NCBI RefSeq assembly: GCF_024213195.1
Contig: NZ_JANAVF010000004.1
Location: forward strand, 372,001 to 436,000
Source: Streptomyces sp. TBY4
GTDB lineage: Bacteria > Actinomycetota > Actinomycetes > Streptomycetales > Streptomycetaceae
Reading direction: 5' to 3'
DNA: 64,000 bases
The notes under the pieces were generated by a model, which was not told the origin of the DNA, did no database searches, and worked only from the letters and a program-made list of their open reading frames with translations. Position 1 is the first letter of the stretch. Every line of letters starts with the position of its first letter. The position numbers and the translations under genes are program-made. Of the stretch, positions 45,636 to 52,497 are shown in pieces.

Positions 45636-45715
45636 GGTGAAAGGACCCTTGGGGCGAGCAGAAGAGCCCCGGCTCTCTCCTCTCGGACGAGGGATGAGCA
45701 GGGGCTCCAGGGTGC

Positions 45716-46009
45716 TTACGGCTTTCGGTGTCGGCCCTTGCCGGGGGCTAGCGGCTGGTCCGCAGGGGCGCGCGCGGCAGCTGTCGGGGCGTTCGCCTCC
45801 GGGTACAGGATGAGTTTTGCCTCGGTCAGGTTGAGTGCGAACCCGTGAGGCTCCCAGGCGTGACCGTTCCACCGCTCGATAGCCCTCGGCGCAGCAGGGT
45901 TCACGTGCGAGCCATGGGGGTTGTCGCCAGAGGAGATCGAGACGGCCCGCAGCCGACCGATCTTCGCGTCCCGGCGCTCCGCCCACTCCGACAGGGATTC
46001 GTCGTCCAT
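45716..46009 (-). CDS. small hypothetical protein (DUF6087-like)
   Basis: A 97-residue protein beginning MDDESLSEWAERRDAKIGRL, with AIERWNGHAWEPHGFALNLT in the middle and a GKGRHRKP end. The pattern recalls the small DUF6087 proteins common near XRE regulators in Streptomyces. Hydrophilic, no motif of known function. It is 9 nt downstream of the MurF-like gene, on the same strand, and may be the last gene of that operon. Confidence 0.65.
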   Translation of the reverse strand: MDDESLSEWAERRDAKIGRLRAVSISSGDNPHGSHVNPAAPRAIERWNGHAWEPHGFALNLTEAKLILYPEANAPTAAARAPADQPLAPGKGRHRKP

Positions 46010-46018
46010 TCCGCGAGC

Positions 46019-46375
46019 CTAGTGGCCTGAGATTCCCGTGACGGGCTGTCCTGTCAGTGCCTGGGCGACCTGCCAGAGCATCCCACCCCTTGACGCCTTC
46101 GTCAGAACGATGTCCCCCGGCTGGAGGACGGAATCGACGAAGGCCGCGGCGGTCGCGTTGTCGGCGACCATCGCCACGTCCGGCACGCCGGCCGCTCCGG
46201 CGGCAAGGGCGAGCTGCTGAGCCATCTCGCCTCCGACCGCTACAACCAGGTCAACGCCGTATTCCGCTGCCATACGGCCTACCTCACGGTGGGCCTCCAC
46301 GGCCTCGTCACCCAGCTCCAGCATCTCGCCCAGTACGGCGATGCGTCGCACGCCCCCGGTCTCGATCTCGGTCAT
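46019..46375 (-). CDS. free-standing MurF-like C-terminal domain
   Basis: A 118-residue protein matching only the last third of UDP-MurNAc-tripeptide:D-Ala-D-Ala ligase: RRIAVLGEMLELGDEAVEAH, then GVDLVVAVG and GDIVLTKASRGG near the end. The UDP-binding and ATP-binding domains are absent, so it cannot be a complete ligase. In MurF this domain positions the dipeptide and part of ATP. Its ATG overlaps the stop of the peptidase gene by 1 nt (TGATG), so it is maintained as an operon member rather than a random remnant. It may act with the Ddl-like protein or as a binding module. Confidence 0.75.
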   Translation of the reverse strand: MTEIETGGVRRIAVLGEMLELGDEAVEAHREVGRMAAEYGVDLVVAVGGEMAQQLALAAGAAGVPDVAMVADNATAAAFVDSVLQPGDIVLTKASRGGMLWQVAQALTGQPVTGISGH

Positions 46376-46923
46376 CAGGACTCTCCGTTGTGCACGAGGG
46401 GGGCGAAGGTGATGGCGCGACCCGTATAGGAAGCGGCCAGGCGACTAAGCGGAACTCGATCGTGCGTTTGCCCCCAAGCCGACGGGTCACGGAAGAGGAT
46501 CTGCGGATCGGGACCATCTTCGTAACCGCGAAGGATGATCAGGTGGCCGCCAGACCTCCCGTCTTCGGGAAGCTGCTCGGTCACGGAGACAATGAGCGGT
46601 GCGGAATCCATCCGGGCAAGCAGCCCCTCGACGGGGACGGGTTCAGCGACGGACTGCACTCCAAGGTCGTCAGCCAGGCTCGCAATCCCCGCGTGGAGCG
46701 CTCCACGCGGGGTGAGTACCTCGTGCTTGACCGCGAGCTTCAGGAGTTCCGTGACGGTGGGCGCATCCTGCCCATAGGCGAGCAGGATGGCCCTCAGTGA
46801 TGCCAGGCCGCACGCACGGTTGGACCATTCGATCCTGTCCCCGAGTGCCCATCCCCCATGGTGCGCCCATTCGGCGGGAGTGATGAGCTGTCGGCACAGG
46901 GGGACATCGTGGACGCGCGGCAC
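46375..46923 (-). CDS. papain-like C39-type cysteine peptidase
   Basis: About 182 residues. The catalytic Cys is in SNRACGLASLRAILLAYG (near residue 45), the His in GGHLIILRGYED (near 133) and an Asp/Asn partner in LFRDPSAW (near 150). This is the C39_2 arrangement of double-glycine-type or general papain-like peptidases, without membrane or ABC domains. I chose the GTG at 46923 because AGGAG lies 10 nt before it; longer starts would run deep into the ligase gene. It could process a peptide made by the operon, or cleave or transfer cell-wall peptides. Confidence 0.75.
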   Translation of the reverse strand: MPRVHDVPLCRQLITPAEWAHHGGWALGDRIEWSNRACGLASLRAILLAYGQDAPTVTELLKLAVKHEVLTPRGALHAGIASLADDLGVQSVAEPVPVEGLLARMDSAPLIVSVTEQLPEDGRSGGHLIILRGYEDGPDPQILFRDPSAWGQTHDRVPLSRLAASYTGRAITFAPLVHNGES

Positions 46924-46936
46924 AACGGCAGGGCTC

Positions 46937-48031
46937 CTACGGGGAGACGGCAGCCTCCCGAGTCGCCGTGCTGCCGGAGAACGCGGGAGAGGGCAGGGGG
47001 ACATCGTACGGCTGGCGGGTCAGGGCCTCGTGTAGGAGCGCCAGTACAACGTCGGTGTGTGTGAGCCCAACCATCGCGGCGCCGACCACGAAGTTGCTCT
47101 CTCGGGACATGCCCGGAGTGCTGTTGACCTCCAGCACGTACGGGTCGCCGGCCTCGGTGAGGATGAAGTCCACGCGAGCGGAGCCGCGGAGCCCAAGGCC
47201 GCTCCAGAGCGCGGTGGCGTGTTCGTTGATCTTGTCGAGCACCTCGGGTGTCAGCTCGGCGGCCCTGACTGCCACGCCGCCCTTCGAGTCCACATCGAGC
47301 TTGGTGTCGGCGTCGTAGAACTCCGCGTCGGTCGCCTCGGTGGCCAGCGGGGGGAACACGACCACGTTGCCGCCGGGCAGTTCCAGCATGCCGACGGTCA
47401 TCGGTACACCGGTCATGTACTCCTCGACGAGGATGTTGCTGCCTTCCTCGCCGGCCGCCTCTTCCAGGGCCATGGCGAGGTCCGCCTGCTCGCGGACCAG
47501 GCTCATGCCGACGCTCGACCCTCCGAAGGGCGGTTTGACCATGACGGGCCGCCCGTTCCACTGGGTCGCGCCACCGTCCGACCACACCCACCAACCCGGC
47601 GTGGGGACACCGAGGGTCAGCATGACCCGCTTGCACATGATCTTGTCGGCGGCCACGGCCGACGCTCCGACCCCGCTGCCGCAGTACGGCACGCGCATGT
47701 AGTCGAGCAGGCCTTGCAGGCGGCCGTCTTCACCGTAGGGCCCGTGGAGGTTGGAGAGCGCGACGTCGTACGTGGACAGCTCCAGGATGAAGTCGACCTC
47801 GCACGGGTTCAGCTCCTGCCAGGCAGCGCCGATCTCGTCCAACGCCCCGGCGAGCGCGGTCACGGATCGCTGGTCCACGGGGCACTTCGAGTGGTAGAGC
47901 CGGTCCTCGGCCGACACCGGGCCGTAGACCAGGGCGACCCTGAGCCCCTGGTGGTCGCGCTGCCACTCATGAAGGGCCGCGGTGGCCTCCTGCACGGCGG
48001 CTTCCGAGCTAGACGTGAGGAAGAGAGTCAT
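46937..48031 (-). CDS. D-alanine--D-alanine ligase family ATP-grasp enzyme
   Basis: A 364-residue protein with all Ddl landmarks: LHGPYGEDGRLQGLLDY, PYCGSGVGASAVAADK, the ATP-binding Lys in VKPPFGGSSVGMS, the Glu in LVEEYM and the metal loop RVDFILTE with EVNSTPGMS. It should ligate two amino acids with ATP, but the N-terminal about 70 residues differ from housekeeping Ddl, so the substrate may not be D-Ala. Its ATG overlaps the dapF stop (ATGA), with AAGGAG inside dapF. It is a second, mobile copy in addition to the expected chromosomal ddl. Confidence 0.9.
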   Translation of the reverse strand: MTLFLTSSSEAAVQEATAALHEWQRDHQGLRVALVYGPVSAEDRLYHSKCPVDQRSVTALAGALDEIGAAWQELNPCEVDFILELSTYDVALSNLHGPYGEDGRLQGLLDYMRVPYCGSGVGASAVAADKIMCKRVMLTLGVPTPGWWVWSDGGATQWNGRPVMVKPPFGGSSVGMSLVREQADLAMALEEAAGEEGSNILVEEYMTGVPMTVGMLELPGGNVVVFPPLATEATDAEFYDADTKLDVDSKGGVAVRAAELTPEVLDKINEHATALWSGLGLRGSARVDFILTEAGDPYVLEVNSTPGMSRESNFVVGAAMVGLTHTDVVLALLHEALTRQPYDVPLPSPAFSGSTATREAAVSP

Positions 48032-48828
48032 GCGAGTACTCCTTCGAAGGTGTTGGTGACCGGGCCTCCGACCCACTGCGTCTGCTCGGGTCGGTTGTTG
48101 TGGGAGCGGACCGTGAGCGGCTCGCCGGCACGGTTGTGGACCGTGACGGGGCGAGGGCCGACGAGCCCGCGCATCCTGGCGGCGACGACGGCGGCGACGG
48201 CTCCGCTGCCGCAGGACAGGGTTTCCTCTTCGACGCCACGCTCGTACGTCCGGATCTTCAGCTCCTGGTTGCCGAAGGGCTGGACGAAGTTGACGTTCGT
48301 CCCCAGCGGTGCGAGGGCCTTGTGGTGGCGTACGAGTCGTCCGATCAGTGCCGCGTCGACCGCGTCCACGTCGTCCACAATGGCGACGACGTGCTCGGTG
48401 CCGGTGTGCACGCTGTCGAACCAGGTCGGCTTGCCGTTGATCACGGCTTGCACGCGGCGCGGGTCGATCATGCCGACCTCGGCGGTGACCCACACGGAGT
48501 CGCCCGTGACGCTCGCCTCGTGCATGACCCCGGCCATGCGAAGACGCATCTCCTTGTATCCGTGGTCCTGCTGCGCGGCCCAGGCGGAGCACCGGAGGGC
48601 GTTGCCGCACATAGTGGCTACGGAGCCGTCCGCGTTGAAGCAGTCGACTTCCAGGACGGCCGGCTCATCACTGACCAGGCTGCTGATGACGAGCCCGTCT
48701 GCACCGACCCCGGTACGTCGGGCGCAGAGGCGTGCGGCTTCCTTCGGCCATTCCCGGTCGACAGCCGGCGAGAGGTCGGTGAGCAGTACGAAGTCGTTGC
48801 CTGCCCCGTGGACCTTGCGAAAGCGCAT
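48028..48828 (-). CDS. dapF: diaminopimelate epimerase family protein
   Basis: A 266-residue DapF-fold enzyme. Both active-site cysteines are present, in TMCGNALRC and in EETLSCGSGAVAA, the pair that epimerises LL- to meso-diaminopimelate without a cofactor. The N-terminal KVHGAGNDFVLLTD and the TGVGADGLV block are standard. The start is an ATG with AAGGAG before it. Core actinobacterial genomes have dapF elsewhere, so this element-borne copy next to a Ddl-like ligase is unusual and may act on another amino acid or a peptide. Confidence 0.92.
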   Translation of the reverse strand: MRFRKVHGAGNDFVLLTDLSPAVDREWPKEAARLCARRTGVGADGLVISSLVSDEPAVLEVDCFNADGSVATMCGNALRCSAWAAQQDHGYKEMRLRMAGVMHEASVTGDSVWVTAEVGMIDPRRVQAVINGKPTWFDSVHTGTEHVVAIVDDVDAVDAALIGRLVRHHKALAPLGTNVNFVQPFGNQELKIRTYERGVEEETLSCGSGAVAAVVAARMRGLVGPRPVTVHNRAGEPLTVRSHNNRPEQTQWVGGPVTNTFEGVLA

Positions 48829-48883
48829 GGCGAAGCTCCTTGCGGCTTGAGGTGAGGAAAGTGGTGCTGCGGGCGTGCGGTGA

Positions 48884-49132
48884 TCAGCGCGGGGTGAGAG
48901 GCCGGTAGACGGTCAGGGCCTTGCGCATGATCAGCGGTGCCCGTCCGGCGAAGTGCAAGATGCGGTGACCCGAGGTGCTGGCGGTCCTCATGTCCTGGAC
49001 CCGCTGGAAGCTGCCGTTGAGGTACAGGAAGTCGCCTACGCGGACATCGCTCGGCAGCGTGCTCGGATACGCGACGGTTCCGACCGGAGGAGTCGGCCTG
49101 GCCTGCGGCCCATGAATCCTGCGCTCGGGCAT
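48884..49132 (-). CDS. hypothetical protein, 82 residues
   Basis: A basic 82-residue protein with a Pro-rich head and a beta-rich core: DVRVGDFLYLNGSFQRVQDM and ILHFAGRAPLIMRKALTVYRP. The VRVGD-LNGSF-RVQDM pattern resembles small beta-barrels seen in phage and intein-like proteins. No cysteines. The ATG overlaps the stop of the small membrane gene (TAATG), and GGAG lies 5 nt before it. It could be a structural accessory or the substrate of the operon's enzymes; there is no direct evidence. Confidence 0.65.
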   Translation of the reverse strand: MPERRIHGPQARPTPPVGTVAYPSTLPSDVRVGDFLYLNGSFQRVQDMRTASTSGHRILHFAGRAPLIMRKALTVYRPLTPR

Positions 49133-49218
49133 TAGCTCCGCCAGATGGCGAACAGGAGGACGCCCCCGATGGCCAGGTAGGCGACGACGTAGGCGACTTG
49201 CTGATTTCGCGAGCTCAT
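49132..49218 (-). CDS. 28-residue single-span membrane peptide
   Basis: Starts with MSSRNQQVAYVVAYLAIGG and ends FAIWRS; residues about 8-25 are a hydrophobic span. The start overlaps the NUDIX stop by 4 nt (ATGA) and the stop overlaps the next start by 1 nt (TAATG), so the frame is fixed by coupling on both sides. This makes it a credible gene despite its size. Function unknown. Confidence 0.6.
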   Translation of the reverse strand: MSSRNQQVAYVVAYLAIGGVLLFAIWRS

Positions 49219-49757
49219 CGGGAGCCGATCAGGAGCCCTTCGAGGCGGCCGCGGAGGGCCGGTATGCCGACCTCATCGAAGGGCACCCAGGCCACCGCAC
49301 CCGTTTCGAGCATCGAGGGGAACACGGCGCCGGAGTGCGCGCGGAACAGGTAGCGGATGCCGACGCGGAGACGAGGGCCGTAAGGGTGCCGGCCTGCGGG
49401 CGTCACGTCGACCAGGAAGGGGCTCTCCCTGCCGGGCTCGGTCCACACGTCCCGGATGCCGGCCTCCTCTGCCAGCAGGCGGAGTGCGGCGTCACGCAGG
49501 GAGTCATCCTGATCCTCGGGCTCGGCCTCCGCGAGGGCGTAGTCGCCCCCGTGGCGCAAGCAGAGGACGCGCCCCCACTCGTCGACGATGACGGCCGCAG
49601 TCATCACGAGGGGGCAGCGCTGATCATGGGTGCACGTCCGGCGCCGTGAGTGATCCAGGGCCGCGTCGTACACCGGCATGATCGCCGTCTCCTCGGACGG
49701 GTGGGCCTGGAGGTAGCTGTGGAGCTCGCGGAGGATCTGGTCTTCCTCGACGCTCAT
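49215..49757 (-). CDS. NUDIX hydrolase-like protein
   Basis: A 180-residue protein. The NUDIX fold is recognisable from TAAVIVDEWGRVLCLRHGG and the box ending LRLLAEEAGI; the normal RE of the box is RL here, so one metal-binding Glu is missing while the EE pair is kept. The remaining sequence (RYLFRAHSG, VAWVPFDEV) fits the family. An N-terminal helical extension with CTHDQRC (two Cys and a His) could bind metal. It may hydrolyse a nucleotide-linked compound or be a binding protein. It overlaps both neighbours by 4 nt. Confidence 0.78.
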   Translation of the reverse strand: MSVEEDQILRELHSYLQAHPSEETAIMPVYDAALDHSRRRTCTHDQRCPLVMTAAVIVDEWGRVLCLRHGGDYALAEAEPEDQDDSLRDAALRLLAEEAGIRDVWTEPGRESPFLVDVTPAGRHPYGPRLRVGIRYLFRAHSGAVFPSMLETGAVAWVPFDEVGIPALRGRLEGLLIGSR

Positions 49758-50131
49758 GGCGCACCCAGCCCGTTGCGCTCGATGTAGATCCAGAGCAGCT
49801 GTCGCGTGAGGAGGGCTACGTCGCGAAGGTAGAGCCAGGCGCCAAAAGTCGGCGTGTTCTCGTTCGGCCGCTCCTGGTGCTCCATCAGGGCGCGGCCCTT
49901 GCGGGCGAGCTTCTGTACCTCGACGTCCTCAGCCGCCCCCAGGTCTTCGCCCAGCAAGACGTTCATGTGCTGGACGATGGCCGGCGTGACGGCGTCGATG
50001 TCCCCGCGGGTCGACGAGTGCAACTTCATGGAGAGCACTGCTTCAGTGCGTAAGGAGATGCTCTCGACATCAACGGAGAGCCGCTCGACCTCCGCCGTTT
50101 CGATTTCCTTGCCGGTACTTGCCAAAGCCAT
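49754..50131 (-). CDS. small helical hypothetical protein, first gene of the operon
   Basis: A 125-residue, largely helical protein with MKLHSSTRGDIDAVTPAIVQ in the middle and LWIYIERNGL near the end; it weakly recalls the DUF6415 family found near natural-product genes in Streptomyces. Residue 27 is encoded by TTA (50051-50053), the codon decoded by the bldA tRNA. Because later genes are coupled by overlaps, this codon could delay the whole operon. GGAGG lies upstream of the ATG, and two CTTGCC repeats overlap its first codons. Confidence 0.7.
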   Translation of the reverse strand: MALASTGKEIETAEVERLSVDVESISLRTEAVLSMKLHSSTRGDIDAVTPAIVQHMNVLLGEDLGAAEDVEVQKLARKGRALMEHQERPNENTPTFGAWLYLRDVALLTRQLLWIYIERNGLGAP

Positions 50132-50279
50132 CCCTGCCTCCTCTGGGCAAGTTCAGGAGCCGTGGCACAAAGCTAGAGATGGAGCCGATCGGAGCGCCAG
50201 GAAGTTGCCCGCACTTGCCAGCCGTTAGGAGAACGTGCCGTAACTTGCCGCACACGAGACGAACTTGCCTGAGCTTGCC
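50108..50279. promoter_or_regulatory. CTTGCC direct-repeat array phased at 10 bp
   Basis: CTTGCC occurs at 50108, 50118, 50214, 50244, 50264 and 50274, with GTTGCC at 50204 and CGTGCC at 50234. From 50204 to 50279 all copies fall on one 10-bp register, so they face the same side of the helix. The array covers the promoter of the DapF/Ddl-type operon and the space after the XRE regulator gene. Confidence 0.8.
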
Positions 50280-50285
50280 AGCCGA

Positions 50286-51128
50286 TCAGTGGAACGATTC
50301 GATAGCGGTGGTGATTATTTCTCGCGCAGCCGAGCCGAAGACAGCCATCTCGTAGAGTTCGGCGAAAGTCTGTGCGTACATGCGGAGTTCATGCTCCTGC
50401 TCCACGGTGAGGTGGGCCGAAACCAGCTCGACCTTGACCGTGCGGTCATCGAACATGAAGAATCCCTCGACCGGCATGAGCGAGCGCTCGACGTCACGGG
50501 GGATGATTCCGATGACCACTCTCGGCAGGGCCATGACGCTCAGCAGATAGCCGAGTTGGCCCACCATCACGTCCGTTCCGCCCATGCGGTTGTAGAGGGC
50601 ACTTTCCTCCAACAGGATGGCGAATGTGCGCTGCGTATATACGATCTTCTGCTTCTCAAGGCGAACCTCAACAGCCGCATCAACGTCGTCGGTCGTGTTG
50701 CGACGGTCGCGGATGGAGGTAAGCAAGGCCTTGATGTAGGACGCTGTCTGCACAGGGCCGGGGATCAGCCACGGAGAGTAGAACCGAAACTGCTGGGTTC
50801 TGTCCCAGAGGGGAAGGGCTGATTGCTGGGCCTGCTTTAGCCCGTTACCTTCCAACTGCTGCCACTGGATATACATGCCTTCGATGCGGCGAGCAGTCCG
50901 GACGAGGTTCTCTGCTTCCTCCTCAACACCGCACGCGGCGCACCAATCACGAAGATCGCGCTCCGAGGGCGCCCGTGTGGCGCTCTCGAAACGCGATGCC
51001 TTCGACTCGTGCCACCCCAGCCTCTCTGAAAGGGCTCGTTTGGTCAGCCCGGCCGCTACCCGGACTTCTGCGAGCCTCTTCCCGAGCGCCTTGCGCGCTT
51101 CCTGCGCGCTCGAAGATGCCGGTTCCAT
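50286..51128 (-). CDS. XRE-family regulator with DUF5753 domain (Scr1-like)
   Basis: A 280-residue regulator. The N-terminal helix-turn-helix (about 15-72) reads LAEVRVAAGLTKRALSERLG and HESKASRFESATRAP. The C-terminal DUF5753 domain (about 100-275) includes the WLIPGPVQTASYIKALL and VEVRLEKQKI blocks and an LLEESALY motif typical of Scr1-type proteins. These regulators normally pair with a small partner and control nearby or developmental genes. It is the third gene of a unit with the 89-residue and DUF6879 proteins. CTTGCC arrays lie at both ends of this unit, making it the prime candidate to bind them. Confidence 0.92.
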   Translation of the reverse strand: MEPASSSAQEARKALGKRLAEVRVAAGLTKRALSERLGWHESKASRFESATRAPSERDLRDWCAACGVEEEAENLVRTARRIEGMYIQWQQLEGNGLKQAQQSALPLWDRTQQFRFYSPWLIPGPVQTASYIKALLTSIRDRRNTTDDVDAAVEVRLEKQKIVYTQRTFAILLEESALYNRMGGTDVMVGQLGYLLSVMALPRVVIGIIPRDVERSLMPVEGFFMFDDRTVKVELVSAHLTVEQEHELRMYAQTFAELYEMAVFGSAAREIITTAIESFH

Positions 51129-51152
51129 ATTGGTGACGTTCCTATGTGGTGC

Positions 51153-51665
51153 TCAGCGGATTCGGAACTCGGCGTGCGGGATCGCCCTGCTCCAGACGGA
51201 CTCGAAGGCATCCTCACAGAGCTTTGCGAGCTCCGGATCTTCGGTGATCTCGGGCTCTGTGGGCTCGCCTTCCCCATCGAAGTGGTTCAGGTACACCAGC
51301 CCGGAATCGAACAGCCAGAAGTCGTTCGCCGGCACAAGCAGGTCGGAAGCCTCCCGACGAGGAAGCCAACCAACCTGCTCGCCTGCGGCGATGTTCAGCC
51401 CCTCCGTGACCTCATGCTCAAAGCGGATGTACTCACTCGCGGGCATCGACACGATGCGGGCTCGACGTACTACGACGCCTCGCGAGACCGCTTCCGAGAC
51501 GATGGAGTGCCAGGCTGACCACCGCTCGGCCGGATCGATCGGCCTGCCGGCCTTCCAGTCGACGAAAGTCGAGTGCGTCTTGCTGTACGCGTCCCGGCTC
51601 TCCAGGTGAACGGCCGTCCGCTGGGTGCCGCCGAACAGGTCCTTAAACGTCGGGGGACTCGACAC
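51153..51665 (-). CDS. DUF6879 family protein
   Basis: A 170-residue acidic protein with RTAVHLESRDAY, a VRRARIVSMPASEYIRFEHE block and WLPRREASDLLVPANDFWLF, the pattern of the small proteins (DUF6879) encoded next to Scr1-type XRE regulators in Streptomyces. It is probably the functional partner of the regulator downstream. The start is a GTG within the end of the 89-residue gene (23-nt overlap), with AGGAGAAGG just before it. Confidence 0.82.
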   Translation of the reverse strand: MSSPPTFKDLFGGTQRTAVHLESRDAYSKTHSTFVDWKAGRPIDPAERWSAWHSIVSEAVSRGVVVRRARIVSMPASEYIRFEHEVTEGLNIAAGEQVGWLPRREASDLLVPANDFWLFDSGLVYLNHFDGEGEPTEPEITEDPELAKLCEDAFESVWSRAIPHAEFRIR

Positions 51666-51912
51666 CCTTCTCCTCCTCCGGCTCGGCGCCCTTGGGGCCG
51701 ACCTCCCTGTCGGCTTCCAGGAAGAACTGCACCATATAGCGGGGGATCTCGACCGCCCCCTCGTGCGGAGGGAGCTTCAGCTGCTTGAGTCGCTCTTCGT
51801 CCACAACGTTGTACCCCTGGACGAGGTACCTGTCCGTCTCCTCGTCCAAGTAGATCGTGGGCGAGTTGCCGTCAGGGCTGTTCGGGTCCTTACCGAGCAT
51901 GCGCAGGGCCAT
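51643..51912 (-). CDS. hypothetical protein, 89 residues
   Basis: A small acidic protein: TIYLDEETDRYLVQGYNVVD, then LKLPPHEGAVEIPRYMVQFF and an EEEK-rich tail. The first block looks like a short beta-meander. It is first in the unit with DUF6879 and the XRE regulator. GGAGGAGG lies 6 nt before the ATG. No function is known; its place matches the small DUF397-type partners in other Scr1 loci, but the sequence is different. Confidence 0.75.
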   Translation of the reverse strand: MALRMLGKDPNSPDGNSPTIYLDEETDRYLVQGYNVVDEERLKQLKLPPHEGAVEIPRYMVQFFLEADREVGPKGAEPEEEKGVESPDV

Positions 51913-51953
51913 GATGTCCTCCTCCGTCGCCGGTGACGCTTCCCATGCCAGAG

Positions 51954-52000
51954 CTTGCCCTCGCCTTCACTGGAAGACGAGGAACTTGCCCAAACTTGCC
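51954..52000. promoter_or_regulatory. second CTTGCC array, upstream of the regulator unit
   Basis: CTTGCC at 51954, 51985 and 51995, with a decayed CTTCAA at 52005. The 51985/51995 pair has the same 10-bp step as the array at 50108-50279. It lies 42 bp before the 89-residue gene. Confidence 0.7.
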
Positions 52001-52110
52001 GGGACTTCAACGGTGACTCTATGCAGGTAGAGGGGGAGGCGTGAGAAGTCGATCAGCCGTTCGCGGGCCCCAGGGTTGGCCGAATGGGGCTGATCGACGT
52101 CCTGCCCGGC

Positions 52111-52497
52111 TTAGGCCGCGCCCTCCGACACTTCGTCGTAGCCGTCCACATATTCATGGCCGTTCAGCCAGGCTGCCAGCTTCCCCACCCCTCGCTCGCA
52201 CCGGTACCGCGCTGCTCTTCCGGTCACGCCTTGGAGGGCGCCAGCCTCGTCATCATGGATGTCCGCGCCGTAGCGAAGGATCAGGGCCTGGCGCTCGCCG
52301 AGCGAGAGCGGCGCTGTCATCCACGCATGCCGAATGTCGGCGAGGTGGGCGAACAGGATTCCCGCGGCCTTCTTATCAACAGTGCCCTTGGGCATGTCCG
52401 CGTCGGGTGCCTGGAGGTTTCGGATGCCGTACGCAGCCTCTACGTCCCAGACGGCCGGCAGGAGGTGCTCAACGAGCCGCCGGTCGTAGCCGCTCAC
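52111..52497 (-). CDS. sigma-70 region 4-like helix-turn-helix protein
   Basis: A 128-residue protein. Residues about 65-115 (LSLGERQALILRYGADIHDD, then ALQGVTGRAARYRCERG) look like region 4 of a sigma-70 factor: a helix, a turn with an acidic pair, and a recognition helix with basic residues. It is coupled to the preceding region 2-like protein by a GTGA overlap. It may be half of a two-part sigma factor or a late-gene activator of the phage. Confidence 0.6.
   Translation of the reverse strand: MSGYDRRLVEHLLPAVWDVEAAYGIRNLQAPDADMPKGTVDKKAAGILFAHLADIRHAWMTAPLSLGERQALILRYGADIHDDEAGALQGVTGRAARYRCERGVGKLAAWLNGHEYVDGYDEVSEGAA

Noticed and set aside
45462-45715. tRNA gene as integration site
   Set aside because: No cloverleaf or conserved T-loop sequence is visible; the hairpin there is the ychF terminator.
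50108-50279. CRISPR array
   Set aside because: The repeated unit is only 6 bp with 4-bp gaps and there are no cas genes; it is better explained as a protein-binding array.
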